Origin: Pantoea vagans
Lineage (GTDB): Bacteria; Pseudomonadota; Gammaproteobacteria; Enterobacterales; Enterobacteriaceae
Reading direction: 5' to 3'
Assembly: GCF_001506165.1 (NCBI RefSeq)
Contig: NZ_CP011427.1
Span: 3,162,001-3,226,000, forward strand
Length of the DNA stretch: 64,000 bases
Both the position numbers and the translations under genes were made by a program. Positions 52,410 through 61,349 of this stretch are shown here, one piece after another; within the stretch, counting starts at the first letter, position 1; every line of letters starts with the position of its first letter. The notes under the pieces were generated by a model that saw only the letters and a list, made by a program, of their open reading frames with translations, was not told the DNA's origin and did not search any database.

Positions 52410-54389
52410 TTATGCGCGGCGTAACAACCAAATAAAATAGGGCGCACCGAAGAAGGTGGCCATCAGCCCTGCCGGGATTTGATCCGGAAACGCCAGCATT
52501 CTGCCGCACCAGTCGGCAAACACCATTAAACCTCCCCCCAGCAAACCTGCCATCAGCACTTGCGGTAGCGCACGACGGAACCCCAGCATACGCACAATAT
52601 GCGGTGCCATCAGGCCGACAAAACTGAGTGGCCCAATGGTCAGCGTGGCCGTGGCAGTCAAGGCCGCCGCCAGCAACAGCAGGCTCAATCGCGATCCCGT
52701 TAACGCCATGCCTGCCGACCGTGCCGTGGCACTGCCCAGCGGCAGCAGCGTTAGCCAGCGGCTGGCCAGAGGTGCCAGAGCAATCAAAATCATCCCCACT
52801 ACCGCGCTTTGTACCGCCTGCTCAAGACTGATGTTGTAGGTCGAGCCTGAAATCCATGTCAGCAAGCCACTCATACGTGGATCACCGCTGGCCATCAGCA
52901 CCATTAACAGGGTGACAAAGGCACTGTTCAGCGCCATGCCCGCCAGCAGCATACGTTCGGGCGAGAAGCCACCTCGACTGGCCACCAGCATGATGATCAG
53001 CAGCGTCAGGGCGGCTCCCAACGCACCTGCAGGCAGCAACCACGCCACCGCATCACCGGGCACAAAGAACATCATCACCACGGCACCGCATGCTGCCCCT
53101 GAGCTAATGCCTAACACTTCCGGGCTCGCCATTGGGTTACCGGTGAGACGCTGAATCAACGCGCCCGCCACGCCCAGCATCATCCCGACTACCAGCGCGG
53201 CCAGCACGCGCGGCACACGCCACGGCAGCAGCTGATGCAACATCTCGCCGCTGACCCACGTCCAGCTGTGCGCATCGCGGCCAAACGTCAGAGCGACAGC
53301 GCCCAACAGCGCCAGCATCGCCACGCCAAACAGACACCAGCGCACGACGTTTTGCCGCTCCGCCGGGACCTTATCCCCCATGTTCATCGCCGGGGGGACT
53401 GAACCGGTGCGCAAGCGCGGCAACAACCACAGCAGAATCGGCACGCCAATCAGCGCCGTCGCAGTGCCAGTTGAAACCTCACGCCAGTGGCTGGTGAGCC
53501 ACAGCACACACTGATCGGCCAACCACAGCAGCAGCGCACCAATCAGTGGTGCGAGTAGCATGCGGCTTAACAAGCGACGGCCTCCCAGCATTTTCGCCAG
53601 CAGCGGGGCAAACAGACCGATAAAGCCAATGATGCCCGCCACATTTACCAGCTGCGCACTGAGCAGAATCGCCAGTGCCAGCGCACCGATACGCGCCGCT
53701 GACAGTGCCAGGCCAAGATTTTTCGCCACGCCATCGTCCAGCCCCATCAGGGTCAATGGACGTAACAGCGCCAGCGCCACCACAAAGGCCAGCAGCAGGC
53801 GCGGCCACAACATTGCCACGTTGTGCCCATCCATCTGATTCAACGCGCCCGTGCTCCACAAGAACATGTTCAGCAGCTGATCATGATTGAAGATGGCAAA
53901 GATTTGATTCACTGAACCGGCATAGAGGCTGAGCACCAGCCCGGCAAGGATCAGCGTCACAGGTGACAAACGTTTTCCCCACGCGACACCAAACACCAGC
54001 ACACCGACCAGCACCGCACCGCCCATCGCCGCAAATTGTTGCGTCAGTTCCCCACCCGGCAGATGCCAAAGCGTGGCGACGGTGATGCCCAGCTGTGCGC
54101 CCGACGACACGCCAAGCGTGGTGGGTTCCGCCAGCGGATTACGCAGCACCTGCTGGAACAGCAAGCCCGCTAAGCCGAGGCCCGCCCCGACCAGCAGCGC
54201 CAGCGCAAGACGCGATAGCAGACTGTGGTGAAACACCACTTGCTGGATATTGTTGATGTCTGGCGCAATGATCGCCTGTGTCCACTGTGCCGTTGGCAGT
54301 GCTTCACTCAGGTTGATATAGGTTAACGCCAGTGCCAGTAAACACAGGCTACTCAGCAGCGCGACAGGAAAAAGACGATGGCGCATCAT
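52410..54389 (-). CDS. fhuB: Ferrichrome ABC importer permease FhuB
   Basis: Inner-membrane permease for iron(III)-hydroxamates. The ATG at 54389 overlaps the fhuD stop (ATGA) and gives 659 residues (E. coli 660). The protein is a fusion of two homologous FecCD-type halves (about 1-330 and 331-659), each with about ten membrane segments and the blocks QRLTGNPMASPEVLGISSGA and QQVLRNPLAEPTTLGVSSGA. A longer upstream frame overlaps fhuD and was rejected. It is the last gene of fhuACDB. Confidence 0.97.
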   Translation of the reverse strand: MMRHRLFPVALLSSLCLLALALTYINLSEALPTAQWTQAIIAPDINNIQQVVFHHSLLSRLALALLVGAGLGLAGLLFQQVLRNPLAEPTTLGVSSGAQLGITVATLWHLPGGELTQQFAAMGGAVLVGVLVFGVAWGKRLSPVTLILAGLVLSLYAGSVNQIFAIFNHDQLLNMFLWSTGALNQMDGHNVAMLWPRLLLAFVVALALLRPLTLMGLDDGVAKNLGLALSAARIGALALAILLSAQLVNVAGIIGFIGLFAPLLAKMLGGRRLLSRMLLAPLIGALLLWLADQCVLWLTSHWREVSTGTATALIGVPILLWLLPRLRTGSVPPAMNMGDKVPAERQNVVRWCLFGVAMLALLGAVALTFGRDAHSWTWVSGEMLHQLLPWRVPRVLAALVVGMMLGVAGALIQRLTGNPMASPEVLGISSGAACGAVVMMFFVPGDAVAWLLPAGALGAALTLLIIMLVASRGGFSPERMLLAGMALNSAFVTLLMVLMASGDPRMSGLLTWISGSTYNISLEQAVQSAVVGMILIALAPLASRWLTLLPLGSATARSAGMALTGSRLSLLLLAAALTATATLTIGPLSFVGLMAPHIVRMLGFRRALPQVLMAGLLGGGLMVFADWCGRMLAFPDQIPAGLMATFFGAPYFIWLLRRA

Positions 54390-55264
54390 TGCGACTCCAG
54401 CGCGTGTTCCAGCACGCGAATAAACTTCAGCGCCGAATAGGTCGCGCCGTAATACCACACTGCAGGCACGCGCTGGAAACGGCCAGCACGGATAAACGGC
54501 AGCGCCTGCCACAGTGCCGTTTTCATCACGCGCTGCATATCGCGCTCGTTATCGTGATCGAAGCAAATGACCTGCACGTCGCCCACGTTTGCCAAACGTT
54601 CAAGCCCGACTACCGCGCTGCCCCAGAAGTTGGTTTCACCGTGCCAGGCGTTGGTCAGACCGAGGATCTCCATCACTTCCAGGAACAGGCTGTTGGCACC
54701 AAAGGTAATGGCGTGACGGCTGTCCATCAGTGACATCAATAATATCGGGCGACTCGCCCAGGGTTTAAGACGCTCACGCGCCGCCGCGAGCTGCTCGTCG
54801 AGGTACTGCAGATGCTGCACCGCTTGCTCTTCTCGCCCCAGCCGTGCGCCCAGTGCATGCAACGAATTGCGTGCCGTGGTTAACGGTTTACCGTCACCGC
54901 TGTTGAGATCAAACCCCATAGTGGGCGCAATGCGTTGCAGCTTATCCAGCGCCGGACCGTAGCCGTTGGAATGCAAAATCAGTGAAGGTTGCAGCTGCGT
55001 CATCAACTCCAGATTGGGTTCGGTACGCAAGCCAAGATCGATGGTGTTAGCGGGCAGCTGCGGCTCGCCCACCCAAATCCTGTAGTTACGCACATCGGCC
55101 ACACCCAGCGGTGCCACGCCGAGCGCCATCATCAATTCAACGGGTAACCATTCCAGCGCCAGAATCCTTTGCAGATCGGGCTGAGACGCGCGCAAGGGCG
55201 CTACATTCATCAGGGGCGAAAGTGCCAGCGCCGTCAGTAAGCGACGACGGGAAATGTCAAACAT
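54386..55264 (-). CDS. fhuD: Iron(III)-hydroxamate-binding periplasmic protein FhuD
   Basis: Binds ferrichrome and related siderophores in the periplasm and passes them to FhuBC. It has 292 residues (E. coli 296). The N-terminus carries a twin-arginine-like motif SRRRLLTAL at 5-13. Conserved blocks are LEWLPVELMMALGV, GLRTEPNLELM and GRFQRVPAVWYYGAT. It overlaps fhuB by 4 bp and follows fhuC by 9 bp. Confidence 0.97.
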   Translation of the reverse strand: MFDISRRRLLTALALSPLMNVAPLRASQPDLQRILALEWLPVELMMALGVAPLGVADVRNYRIWVGEPQLPANTIDLGLRTEPNLELMTQLQPSLILHSNGYGPALDKLQRIAPTMGFDLNSGDGKPLTTARNSLHALGARLGREEQAVQHLQYLDEQLAAARERLKPWASRPILLMSLMDSRHAITFGANSLFLEVMEILGLTNAWHGETNFWGSAVVGLERLANVGDVQVICFDHDNERDMQRVMKTALWQALPFIRAGRFQRVPAVWYYGATYSALKFIRVLEHALESQ

Positions 55265-55273
55265 GGCGAGGCC

Positions 55274-56068
55274 TCAGTAAACGAAACTGACGGGCGCACC
55301 GCCCTGGGGATGAGGCAAAATGCCCATCGGAATCCCGTAGATATTGCCCAGCACATCGGCCTGCATAATCACCTCGGGTCCACCCTCGGCAATCATCTCA
55401 CCGCCGCGCAATGCCACCAGACGATCGCAGTAACGCGCTGCCATGTTGATGTCGTGCAGTACCGCGATCACCGTTAACCCGCGCTCACGGCTCAGGCGCT
55501 GAATCAATGCCAGCACATCAACCTGATGGGCGATATCCAGCGCAGAGGTCGGTTCATCCAGCAGCAGACAACGGCTGTTTTGCGCCACCAGCATCGCTAA
55601 CCAGGCACGCTGACGCTCGCCGCCAGACAGGCTGTCCACCAGCCGTCCCGCGAAAGGTTTCAACCCCACCAGCGTAATCGCCTCTTCCACGCGGTCACGG
55701 TCTTCCTGGCCATAACGCCCTAGCGCGCCATGCCAGGGATAACGACCAATCGCCACCAGTTCGCGCACCGTCATGCCTTCCGCAGCAGGTAGCTGTTGCG
55801 GTAAATACGCCACCTGACGCGCAAAATCTTTGCTGCCCCAGTGATCGACCGCCTCGTCATTCAACAGCACCCGGCCTTCACTCGCCGCATGATGACGCCC
55901 AAGCATTTTCAACAGCGTGGATTTACCCGAACCGTTATGGCCAATCAGCGCCGTGACTTTGCCCGGTGCGAAGGTCAGCGAGAGGGGATGCAACAGCGTG
56001 CGCCCTGGCACACGAAAGCTGACGTTATCCAGCGTGAAGGTGGTTTCTGCGTGGTGCGGATGCTGCAT
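55274..56068 (-). CDS. fhuC: Ferrichrome ABC importer ATPase FhuC
   Basis: ATPase energising FhuB. The ATG at 56068 gives 264 residues (E. coli 265) with AGGG upstream; a frame to 56170 reads through palindromic repeats and was rejected. Walker A is GHNGSGKST at 43-51, the signature is LSGGERQRAW, and Walker B is CLLLDEPTSALD. It follows fhuA after a 111-bp gap containing short palindromes. Confidence 0.97.
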   Translation of the reverse strand: MQHPHHAETTFTLDNVSFRVPGRTLLHPLSLTFAPGKVTALIGHNGSGKSTLLKMLGRHHAASEGRVLLNDEAVDHWGSKDFARQVAYLPQQLPAAEGMTVRELVAIGRYPWHGALGRYGQEDRDRVEEAITLVGLKPFAGRLVDSLSGGERQRAWLAMLVAQNSRCLLLDEPTSALDIAHQVDVLALIQRLSRERGLTVIAVLHDINMAARYCDRLVALRGGEMIAEGGPEVIMQADVLGNIYGIPMGILPHPQGGAPVSFVY

Positions 56069-56114
56069 GGTAATCCCTGGGTTGATTAATTCATTGCACA
56101 TCGAATTCTGTAGG

Positions 56115-56168
56115 GGCGGCTCATGAGCCGCCTCTTGGTCAGCCTGAGGGCGGCCTGAAGGCCACCCC
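56115..56168. repeat. Short palindromes inside the fhu operon (fhuA-fhuC gap)
   Basis: A perfect 18-bp palindrome GGCGGCTCATGAGCCGCC (56115-56132), preceded by TGTAGGG, is followed by a second imperfect hairpin (GGCGGCCT / AGGCCACC, about 56149-56166). The layout (GTAGGG plus GC-rich palindrome around TCATG) resembles the units at 52295 and 52358. It may reduce or process transcripts between fhuA and fhuCDB. Confidence 0.7.
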
Positions 56169-56179
56169 AACTCTTGTGG

Positions 56180-58381
56180 TTAGAAACGGAAGGTCGCCGT
56201 ACCGACGATCTGACGCTCAGCGCCCCAGTAGCAAGCGTAATCACGGTAGCAGCTGGCAACGTATTCACGGTCGAACAGGTTGTTGATGTTCACACCCACG
56301 GTTGAACCCGGCAGGCCGAAACGACCGAGGTCATATTTCAGCGCTGCGTCCACTGTGGTGTAACTCGCCACCGCAAAGTTCTGATTGGCGTTATCTCCGC
56401 TTGCGTACAAGCCTTGGCTTTCACCGACATAACGCACACCTGCACCCAAGGTCACACCAGACAACGCCGTCTCATGGAAGGTGTAATCACCCCATAGCGA
56501 TGCCATATGCTTCGGCACCTGAACCGGCGTTCTGCCCTTCAGCAGCGTGTCTTCGGTGTATTCCGCGTCGGTGTAAGTGTAAGACGCCGTCATGTTGATG
56601 TTGGCGTTCAAGGCCGCTTTCGCTTCCAGCTCAACACCGCGCGAACGAATTTCACCGCTCTGTACGCTGAAGTTAATATTGTTCGGGTCTGGCGTCAGGT
56701 TCTTGGTTTTGGTCAGCTGATAGATCGCCCCCGTAATCACAATTGGACGATCTTTCGGAACGTATTTCACCCCAGCTTCATACTGCTTCGCACGGGAAGG
56801 ATCGAAGGTTTCACCGCTGGCTGTGGTACCCGCCGTTGGGATAAACGATTCGCTGTAGCTGAAGTACGGCGCAATACCGTTATCAAAGACGTAGTTCAAA
56901 CCGCCACGCCAGGTGAAGGCCTGGTCATGGTTCTTCTCTTCGGTGTTGCCATTGCGATTCAGTGCTGAAGTCATCGCATAATCGTAACGGCCACCTAAGG
57001 TCAGCACCCAGCGGTTCCACTCCATCTGATCTTGGGTGTAGAGACCGGTTTGCTCTTGACGATTCAGATACTGATAAGGGAATGGCGTACCAATGATGGC
57101 ATCGTTACCGTACTGAGGATTAATCGCACTGATTGGGGAGGCTGAGCCAAACGCCGCATCAATATCATTACGGGTGCGCTGATAATCCACCCCCATCAGC
57201 AGAGTATGATCCACCGCACCGGTGCCAAATTTAGCCTGTGCCTGAGTATCTACCGCAAATTGATTCAGTTTCTCATCAGAAACCGCTGAACCACGGGTAA
57301 TTTCATTAGTCGCGGAGTTAAAGCCATTACCGTAAATACTGCGATAATTGGTTCTTAAATCCGCATAGCGCAGATTCTGGCGCACTGTCCAGGTGTCGTT
57401 AAAGCTGTGCTCGAAGTTGTAGCCCACCATCTTGGTGTTACGCGAGATCTTGTTGCTGTCTTCGCCTTCATCAAAATTGGTCGGCAACTTATAGCTGCTG
57501 CCATCCGGACGCGTGATCCCTACAACCGTGCCCTGACGTGGCAGCCAGCCGTAATAACCGGTTTCAGGCTCGTTCTGGAAATAGGTCAGCAGATCAAAAC
57601 GGGTATTGGCATCTGGCCGCCAGCTGAACGAAGGTGCGATGGTGTAACGCTTCTCTTTGTTCATCTCCTGCTGTGCATCGGCGCTGCGGGCTAAGCCGGT
57701 CAGTCGATAGCTGTAAACGCCGTCATCATCCAGCGAACCACCAAAATCGAAACCGGTTGAGAACAGGTTGTCGGTGCCCATCTGGAACTGCACTTCGCGC
57801 AGCGTTTCCTGCGTCGGTCGCTTGCTCACCAGCGACACCACGCCGCCAGGGTTACTTTTGCCGTACAGGACAGAAACCGGACCACGCAGCAGTTCGGCGC
57901 GCTCCAGGAAGTAAGGATCGATAGCGAACTCAGAGTAGTTATCACCCTGCAATTTCAGGCCATCAAGATATTGGTTGGTGTTGGTTTCACTGAAGCCGCG
58001 AATCGACAGTGCATCGATTACATCAGAGCTGCCACGGTTGCCGGTCAACACACCAGGCGTGTAGTTGAACGCGCCTTTAACGCTGGTGACGGCATGCATT
58101 GCCATCTCTTCCTGCGTCACCACCGACACAGACTGCGGGTTCTTCTCAATCGGGGTATCGGTTTTGGTGCCGGTCGCACTGTGCTTGGCGGCAATGGTCG
58201 GTGCCGGGCCCCACGCGCTTTCCTGCGCGACGGTGTTACCGCCATTGGCAGTGACCACCACGGTATCTTCTGCCAGCGCCTGTGCGCTCAGCGTGCCCAG
58301 CGTTAAAGAAATCAATAAAGCGAGCGGACGACGGGAAGTCGCAGCACGTGCAGAACAAGGATTGGAATTTCGCGCATTCAT
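56180..58381 (-). CDS. fhuA: Ferrichrome TonB-dependent outer-membrane receptor FhuA
   Basis: Outer-membrane receptor for ferrichrome, driven by TonB-ExbBD. The ATG at 58381 (GAGAG upstream) gives 733 residues (E. coli 747); an upstream frame to 58528 was rejected. A signal peptide ends near ALA (residue 37), followed by the TonB-box-like EDTVVVTA. The plug domain has ESAWGPAPTIAAKHSATGTKTD. The 22-strand barrel ends in TATFRF with the outer-membrane C-terminal Phe. The two Cys of CYRDYACYWG correspond to the last-loop disulfide. The surface loops differ most from E. coli. It is Fur-regulated and first in the operon. Confidence 0.96.
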   Translation of the reverse strand: MNARNSNPCSARAATSRRPLALLISLTLGTLSAQALAEDTVVVTANGGNTVAQESAWGPAPTIAAKHSATGTKTDTPIEKNPQSVSVVTQEEMAMHAVTSVKGAFNYTPGVLTGNRGSSDVIDALSIRGFSETNTNQYLDGLKLQGDNYSEFAIDPYFLERAELLRGPVSVLYGKSNPGGVVSLVSKRPTQETLREVQFQMGTDNLFSTGFDFGGSLDDDGVYSYRLTGLARSADAQQEMNKEKRYTIAPSFSWRPDANTRFDLLTYFQNEPETGYYGWLPRQGTVVGITRPDGSSYKLPTNFDEGEDSNKISRNTKMVGYNFEHSFNDTWTVRQNLRYADLRTNYRSIYGNGFNSATNEITRGSAVSDEKLNQFAVDTQAQAKFGTGAVDHTLLMGVDYQRTRNDIDAAFGSASPISAINPQYGNDAIIGTPFPYQYLNRQEQTGLYTQDQMEWNRWVLTLGGRYDYAMTSALNRNGNTEEKNHDQAFTWRGGLNYVFDNGIAPYFSYSESFIPTAGTTASGETFDPSRAKQYEAGVKYVPKDRPIVITGAIYQLTKTKNLTPDPNNINFSVQSGEIRSRGVELEAKAALNANINMTASYTYTDAEYTEDTLLKGRTPVQVPKHMASLWGDYTFHETALSGVTLGAGVRYVGESQGLYASGDNANQNFAVASYTTVDAALKYDLGRFGLPGSTVGVNINNLFDREYVASCYRDYACYWGAERQIVGTATFRF

Positions 58382-58419
58382 AAAAGGATCTCTCAAAAAA
58401 GGGAACAATGCAGGCGAAT

Positions 58420-58438
58420 GAAAACGAGAATGATTATT
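58420..58438 (-). promoter_or_regulatory. Fur box upstream of fhuA
   Basis: Minus strand AATAATCATTCTCGTTTTC matches the 19-bp Fur consensus at 13 of 19 positions and is nearly the same as the E. coli fhuA operator. It lies 39-57 bp before the fhuA ATG, so the operon is expected to be iron-repressed. Confidence 0.85.
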
Positions 58439-58555
58439 AGACGCACGGATTTTAGGCGAAGTTCGGCAAGATCCGCAAGATGTAATGCCTGATGGCGGTG
58501 CGTTTGCGACCAGATCGTGCATGTCCATGATCGCGATTAATAAATTGCAGACACG

Positions 58556-58576
58556 AAAAAGGGCGCCGAAGCGCCC
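58556..58576 (-). terminator. Rho-independent terminator of mrcB
   Basis: Minus strand stem GGGCGC / GCGCCC with a TTCG loop (58576-58561), followed by TTTTT. It lies 18 bp after the mrcB stop. Confidence 0.93.
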
Positions 58577-58594
58577 TGTGATTTACACAGCTAA

Positions 58595-61126
58595 CTACTT
58601 GCTGCCAAACATATCCTTGATCCAACCCGCTACGCCGTCAGCGTCTTTCTGCTCATCCTGCGGCTGTTGCTGTGGTTGCTGCTGTTGTTGCTGCTGGACC
58701 TGTTGCTGTTGAATTTGCTGTTGCTGCTGTTGGCAAAGCGCATTGGCATCCAGTGTCCACACCGGCATTGAACGCCAGGTGCTGCTGCCCGAACCGCAAA
58801 CAAAGTTACCGGCAGAATCGACGTTCATCTGCGTGATATCTTCTGGCGGGGTCAGTTGCAGTGGCATCGGTGCCTGGTTATCGAGATAGCGACGATAAAT
58901 CTGCATCGCACCGCTCGCACCATACAGCTTCGAGCTTTGGTTGTTGTCGCGGCCCACCCAGGTGATCGCCACTTCTTTGCCATCGATACCAGCAAACCAG
59001 CTGTCGATCAGGTCATTGGTGGTACCGGTTTTCCCGGCCAGATGGGCATTCGGGTAACGCGCACCAATCGCCCGCGCTGTACCGTGATCCACCACCTGCT
59101 GCATACCGTACAAGGTCAGATACGCCGCCTGCGCCGGCTCGACACGCTGGGCCTGCGGGAAGCTCTGATACAACACCGTGCCATCTTCTGCGATCACCGA
59201 ACGCACCGCTGACAGATCGGCACGGTTACCGCCGCTGGCAATCGACTGGAACGCCTGAGCCGCTTCAATCGGCGTCAGGTTCAGCGCACCCAGCAACATG
59301 GCTGGCACCGGGTTGAGCTGATCTTTACCCACGCCCAGCTTGGTCCAGGTATCGACAACCGAAGCCAGCCCCAGCGTCATCCCCAGGTTTACGGTCGGGA
59401 CGTTCATTGAGTTGGTGAGTGCATCCACCAGCATCACTTTTCCGCTGAAACGCTTATCGTCATTCATCGGCTTCCAGACAGAACCGTTTGGCTGCTTCAG
59501 CGCAATCGGTTCATCTGCCAGCCAGGTGTTGAGACGATAGCTGTTCGGCTGACTCAACGCAGTGAGATAGGTTGCTGGCTTAGCCAGTGAACCAATCGAG
59601 CGACGCGCTTGCAGTGCACGGTTGTAACCCGCAAACTGCGGGTCGGCACCACCGACCATGGCGCGCACTTCGCCGCTGAAGCGGTCCACCACCACCATCG
59701 CCGTTTCCAGGTCCTTCAGACCACGCTGTTTTTTCAGCGCTGGAATACCTTCTTCCACCGCCTTTTCAGCCGCATCCTGTGAGATCGGATCCAGTGTGGT
59801 GAAGATCTTCACGCCGGACATATCTTTCACTTTATCGCCCAGCTTGGCCTGCAGTTCGTTGCGTACCATCTGCATAAACGCAGGCTGAGGGGTGATCACT
59901 CCCCCTTTCGGCTGCACACCCAGCGGACGTGCCGAGAGCATGTCGTACAGCTCCTGGTCGATGACGTTCTGCTGTTGCAGCAGGCGCAGTACCAGATTAC
60001 GACGCTCCAGCGCCAGTTTCGGGTTGCGCCACGGGTTATACAGCGAAGCCCCTTTCACCATGCCGACCAGCATCGCCTGCTGATCGAGGCTCAGTTCATC
60101 CACCGGACGCCCGAAGTAGTACAGACTCGCCAGCGGGAAGCCACGGATCTGATCGTTACCCGCCTGGCCGAGGTAAACCTCGTTGAGGTAAAGCTCAAGG
60201 ATGCGATCTTTGCTGTAACGCGCATCCATGATCACGGCCATGTAGGCTTCACGCGCTTTACGCCACAGTGAACGCTCGTTGGTGAGGAACAGGTTTTTCA
60301 CCAGCTGTTGCGTCAAGGTACTGCCGCCCTGCACCGCTTTACCCGCCGTGATGTTGGCAAGGAACGCACGGCCAATCGAGTAAGGGCTGATGCCATCATG
60401 CTCGTAGAAGTGGCGGTCTTCGGTGGCAATCAGCGTGCTGACCAGCAAATCAGGGAAGCCCGCTCGCGGCACAAACAGACGCTGCTCACCGTTCGGTGAC
60501 TGCAACATGGTGATCAAACGCGGATCGAGGCGGAAGAAGCCAAAATCACGTCCGGTATCGAGGTTTTTAATCTCGCTCAGTTCGTTATTGCTGAACGTCA
60601 GACGCGCATTGATTTGCCCCTCTTTGCTGTCCGGGAAATCAAACGGACGACGCAGCAGGTCAATGGTATTGCCTTTAACACTGAACTCACCCGGACGGGT
60701 AATGCGCGACACTTCGCGATACTGCGTGCCTTCCAGCAGCGCAATCATCTCTTTTTTGTCGTACGACATCCCCGGTTCAAGGCTTACCATACGGCCGTAA
60801 ACGGCGGCAGGCAGTTGCCACACTTTACCGTCGATGCGGCTGCGGATTTCTGAGTCGAGATAGACGCCCCAGGCAGCCATCACCACAACAAAGACCAGGA
60901 AGAGCTTGATCAGCCAGCCTAACCAACGACGTTTGCCGCGTGGCGGACGTTTTCCTTTACCTTTACCTTTTGCTGGCACCGGCGCACTCTCCTCATCATC
61001 TTCGTCAAAATCGTCCTGATCGATATCATCATCAAGTTCCCTGCGGCGACCCCGACGCGCAGTGCTGCGCGGCGGCTTTGGCGCTTTTCCTTTACGCCCA
61101 ATAGGTTCGCGATCGTTCCCAGACAT
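58595..61126 (-). CDS. mrcB: Bifunctional penicillin-binding protein 1B
   Basis: Class A PBP that polymerises and cross-links peptidoglycan. It has 843 residues (E. coli 844). A charged cytoplasmic tail is followed by one membrane segment (about 68-88), the UB2H domain that binds LpoB (about 105-195), the GT51 glycosyltransferase with [12 protein letters not shown] near 235, and the transpeptidase with SxxK (SIGSLAKP), SxN (SMN) and KTG (GKTGTTND). The last 55 residues include a glutamine-rich tract encoded by CAG/CAA repeats. It lies upstream of fhuA and downstream of hrpB in order, as in E. coli. Confidence 0.97.
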   Translation of the reverse strand: MSGNDREPIGRKGKAPKPPRSTARRGRRRELDDDIDQDDFDEDDEESAPVPAKGKGKGKRPPRGKRRWLGWLIKLFLVFVVVMAAWGVYLDSEIRSRIDGKVWQLPAAVYGRMVSLEPGMSYDKKEMIALLEGTQYREVSRITRPGEFSVKGNTIDLLRRPFDFPDSKEGQINARLTFSNNELSEIKNLDTGRDFGFFRLDPRLITMLQSPNGEQRLFVPRAGFPDLLVSTLIATEDRHFYEHDGISPYSIGRAFLANITAGKAVQGGSTLTQQLVKNLFLTNERSLWRKAREAYMAVIMDARYSKDRILELYLNEVYLGQAGNDQIRGFPLASLYYFGRPVDELSLDQQAMLVGMVKGASLYNPWRNPKLALERRNLVLRLLQQQNVIDQELYDMLSARPLGVQPKGGVITPQPAFMQMVRNELQAKLGDKVKDMSGVKIFTTLDPISQDAAEKAVEEGIPALKKQRGLKDLETAMVVVDRFSGEVRAMVGGADPQFAGYNRALQARRSIGSLAKPATYLTALSQPNSYRLNTWLADEPIALKQPNGSVWKPMNDDKRFSGKVMLVDALTNSMNVPTVNLGMTLGLASVVDTWTKLGVGKDQLNPVPAMLLGALNLTPIEAAQAFQSIASGGNRADLSAVRSVIAEDGTVLYQSFPQAQRVEPAQAAYLTLYGMQQVVDHGTARAIGARYPNAHLAGKTGTTNDLIDSWFAGIDGKEVAITWVGRDNNQSSKLYGASGAMQIYRRYLDNQAPMPLQLTPPEDITQMNVDSAGNFVCGSGSSTWRSMPVWTLDANALCQQQQQQIQQQQVQQQQQQQPQQQPQDEQKDADGVAGWIKDMFGSK

Positions 61127-61168
61127 GCTTTTATTCTCCAGGCATAGCTACGGCTGCGGCCGTTACTC

Positions 61169-61295
61169 TATATACTTCATACTTCGATTTGCAGGTGCGT
61201 TGGCTGCTCTCGCTCACCCGAATCACTTAAATAAGTAAGCTCATCGGGATTCTCTCGTTTACCGCCTTCCTGCAAATCGAATTATTTAGTCTACA
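61169..61295. repeat. ERIC element between mrcB and hrpB
   Basis: 127 bp centred on 61232, with terminal inverted repeats including TCGATTTGCAGG (61184-61195) and CCTGCAAATCGA (61269-61280). The core GCTCACCCGAATCACTTA and TAAGTAAGCTC is close to the classical ERIC core. It lies between the mrcB start and the hrpB 3' end and may sit within or upstream of the mrcB promoter. Confidence 0.88.
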
Positions 61296-61349
61296 ACTGC
61301 TTTCTCGTGCTGCGCATGGCAGAACCCTCTGAATTCGATCCACAGAGTG

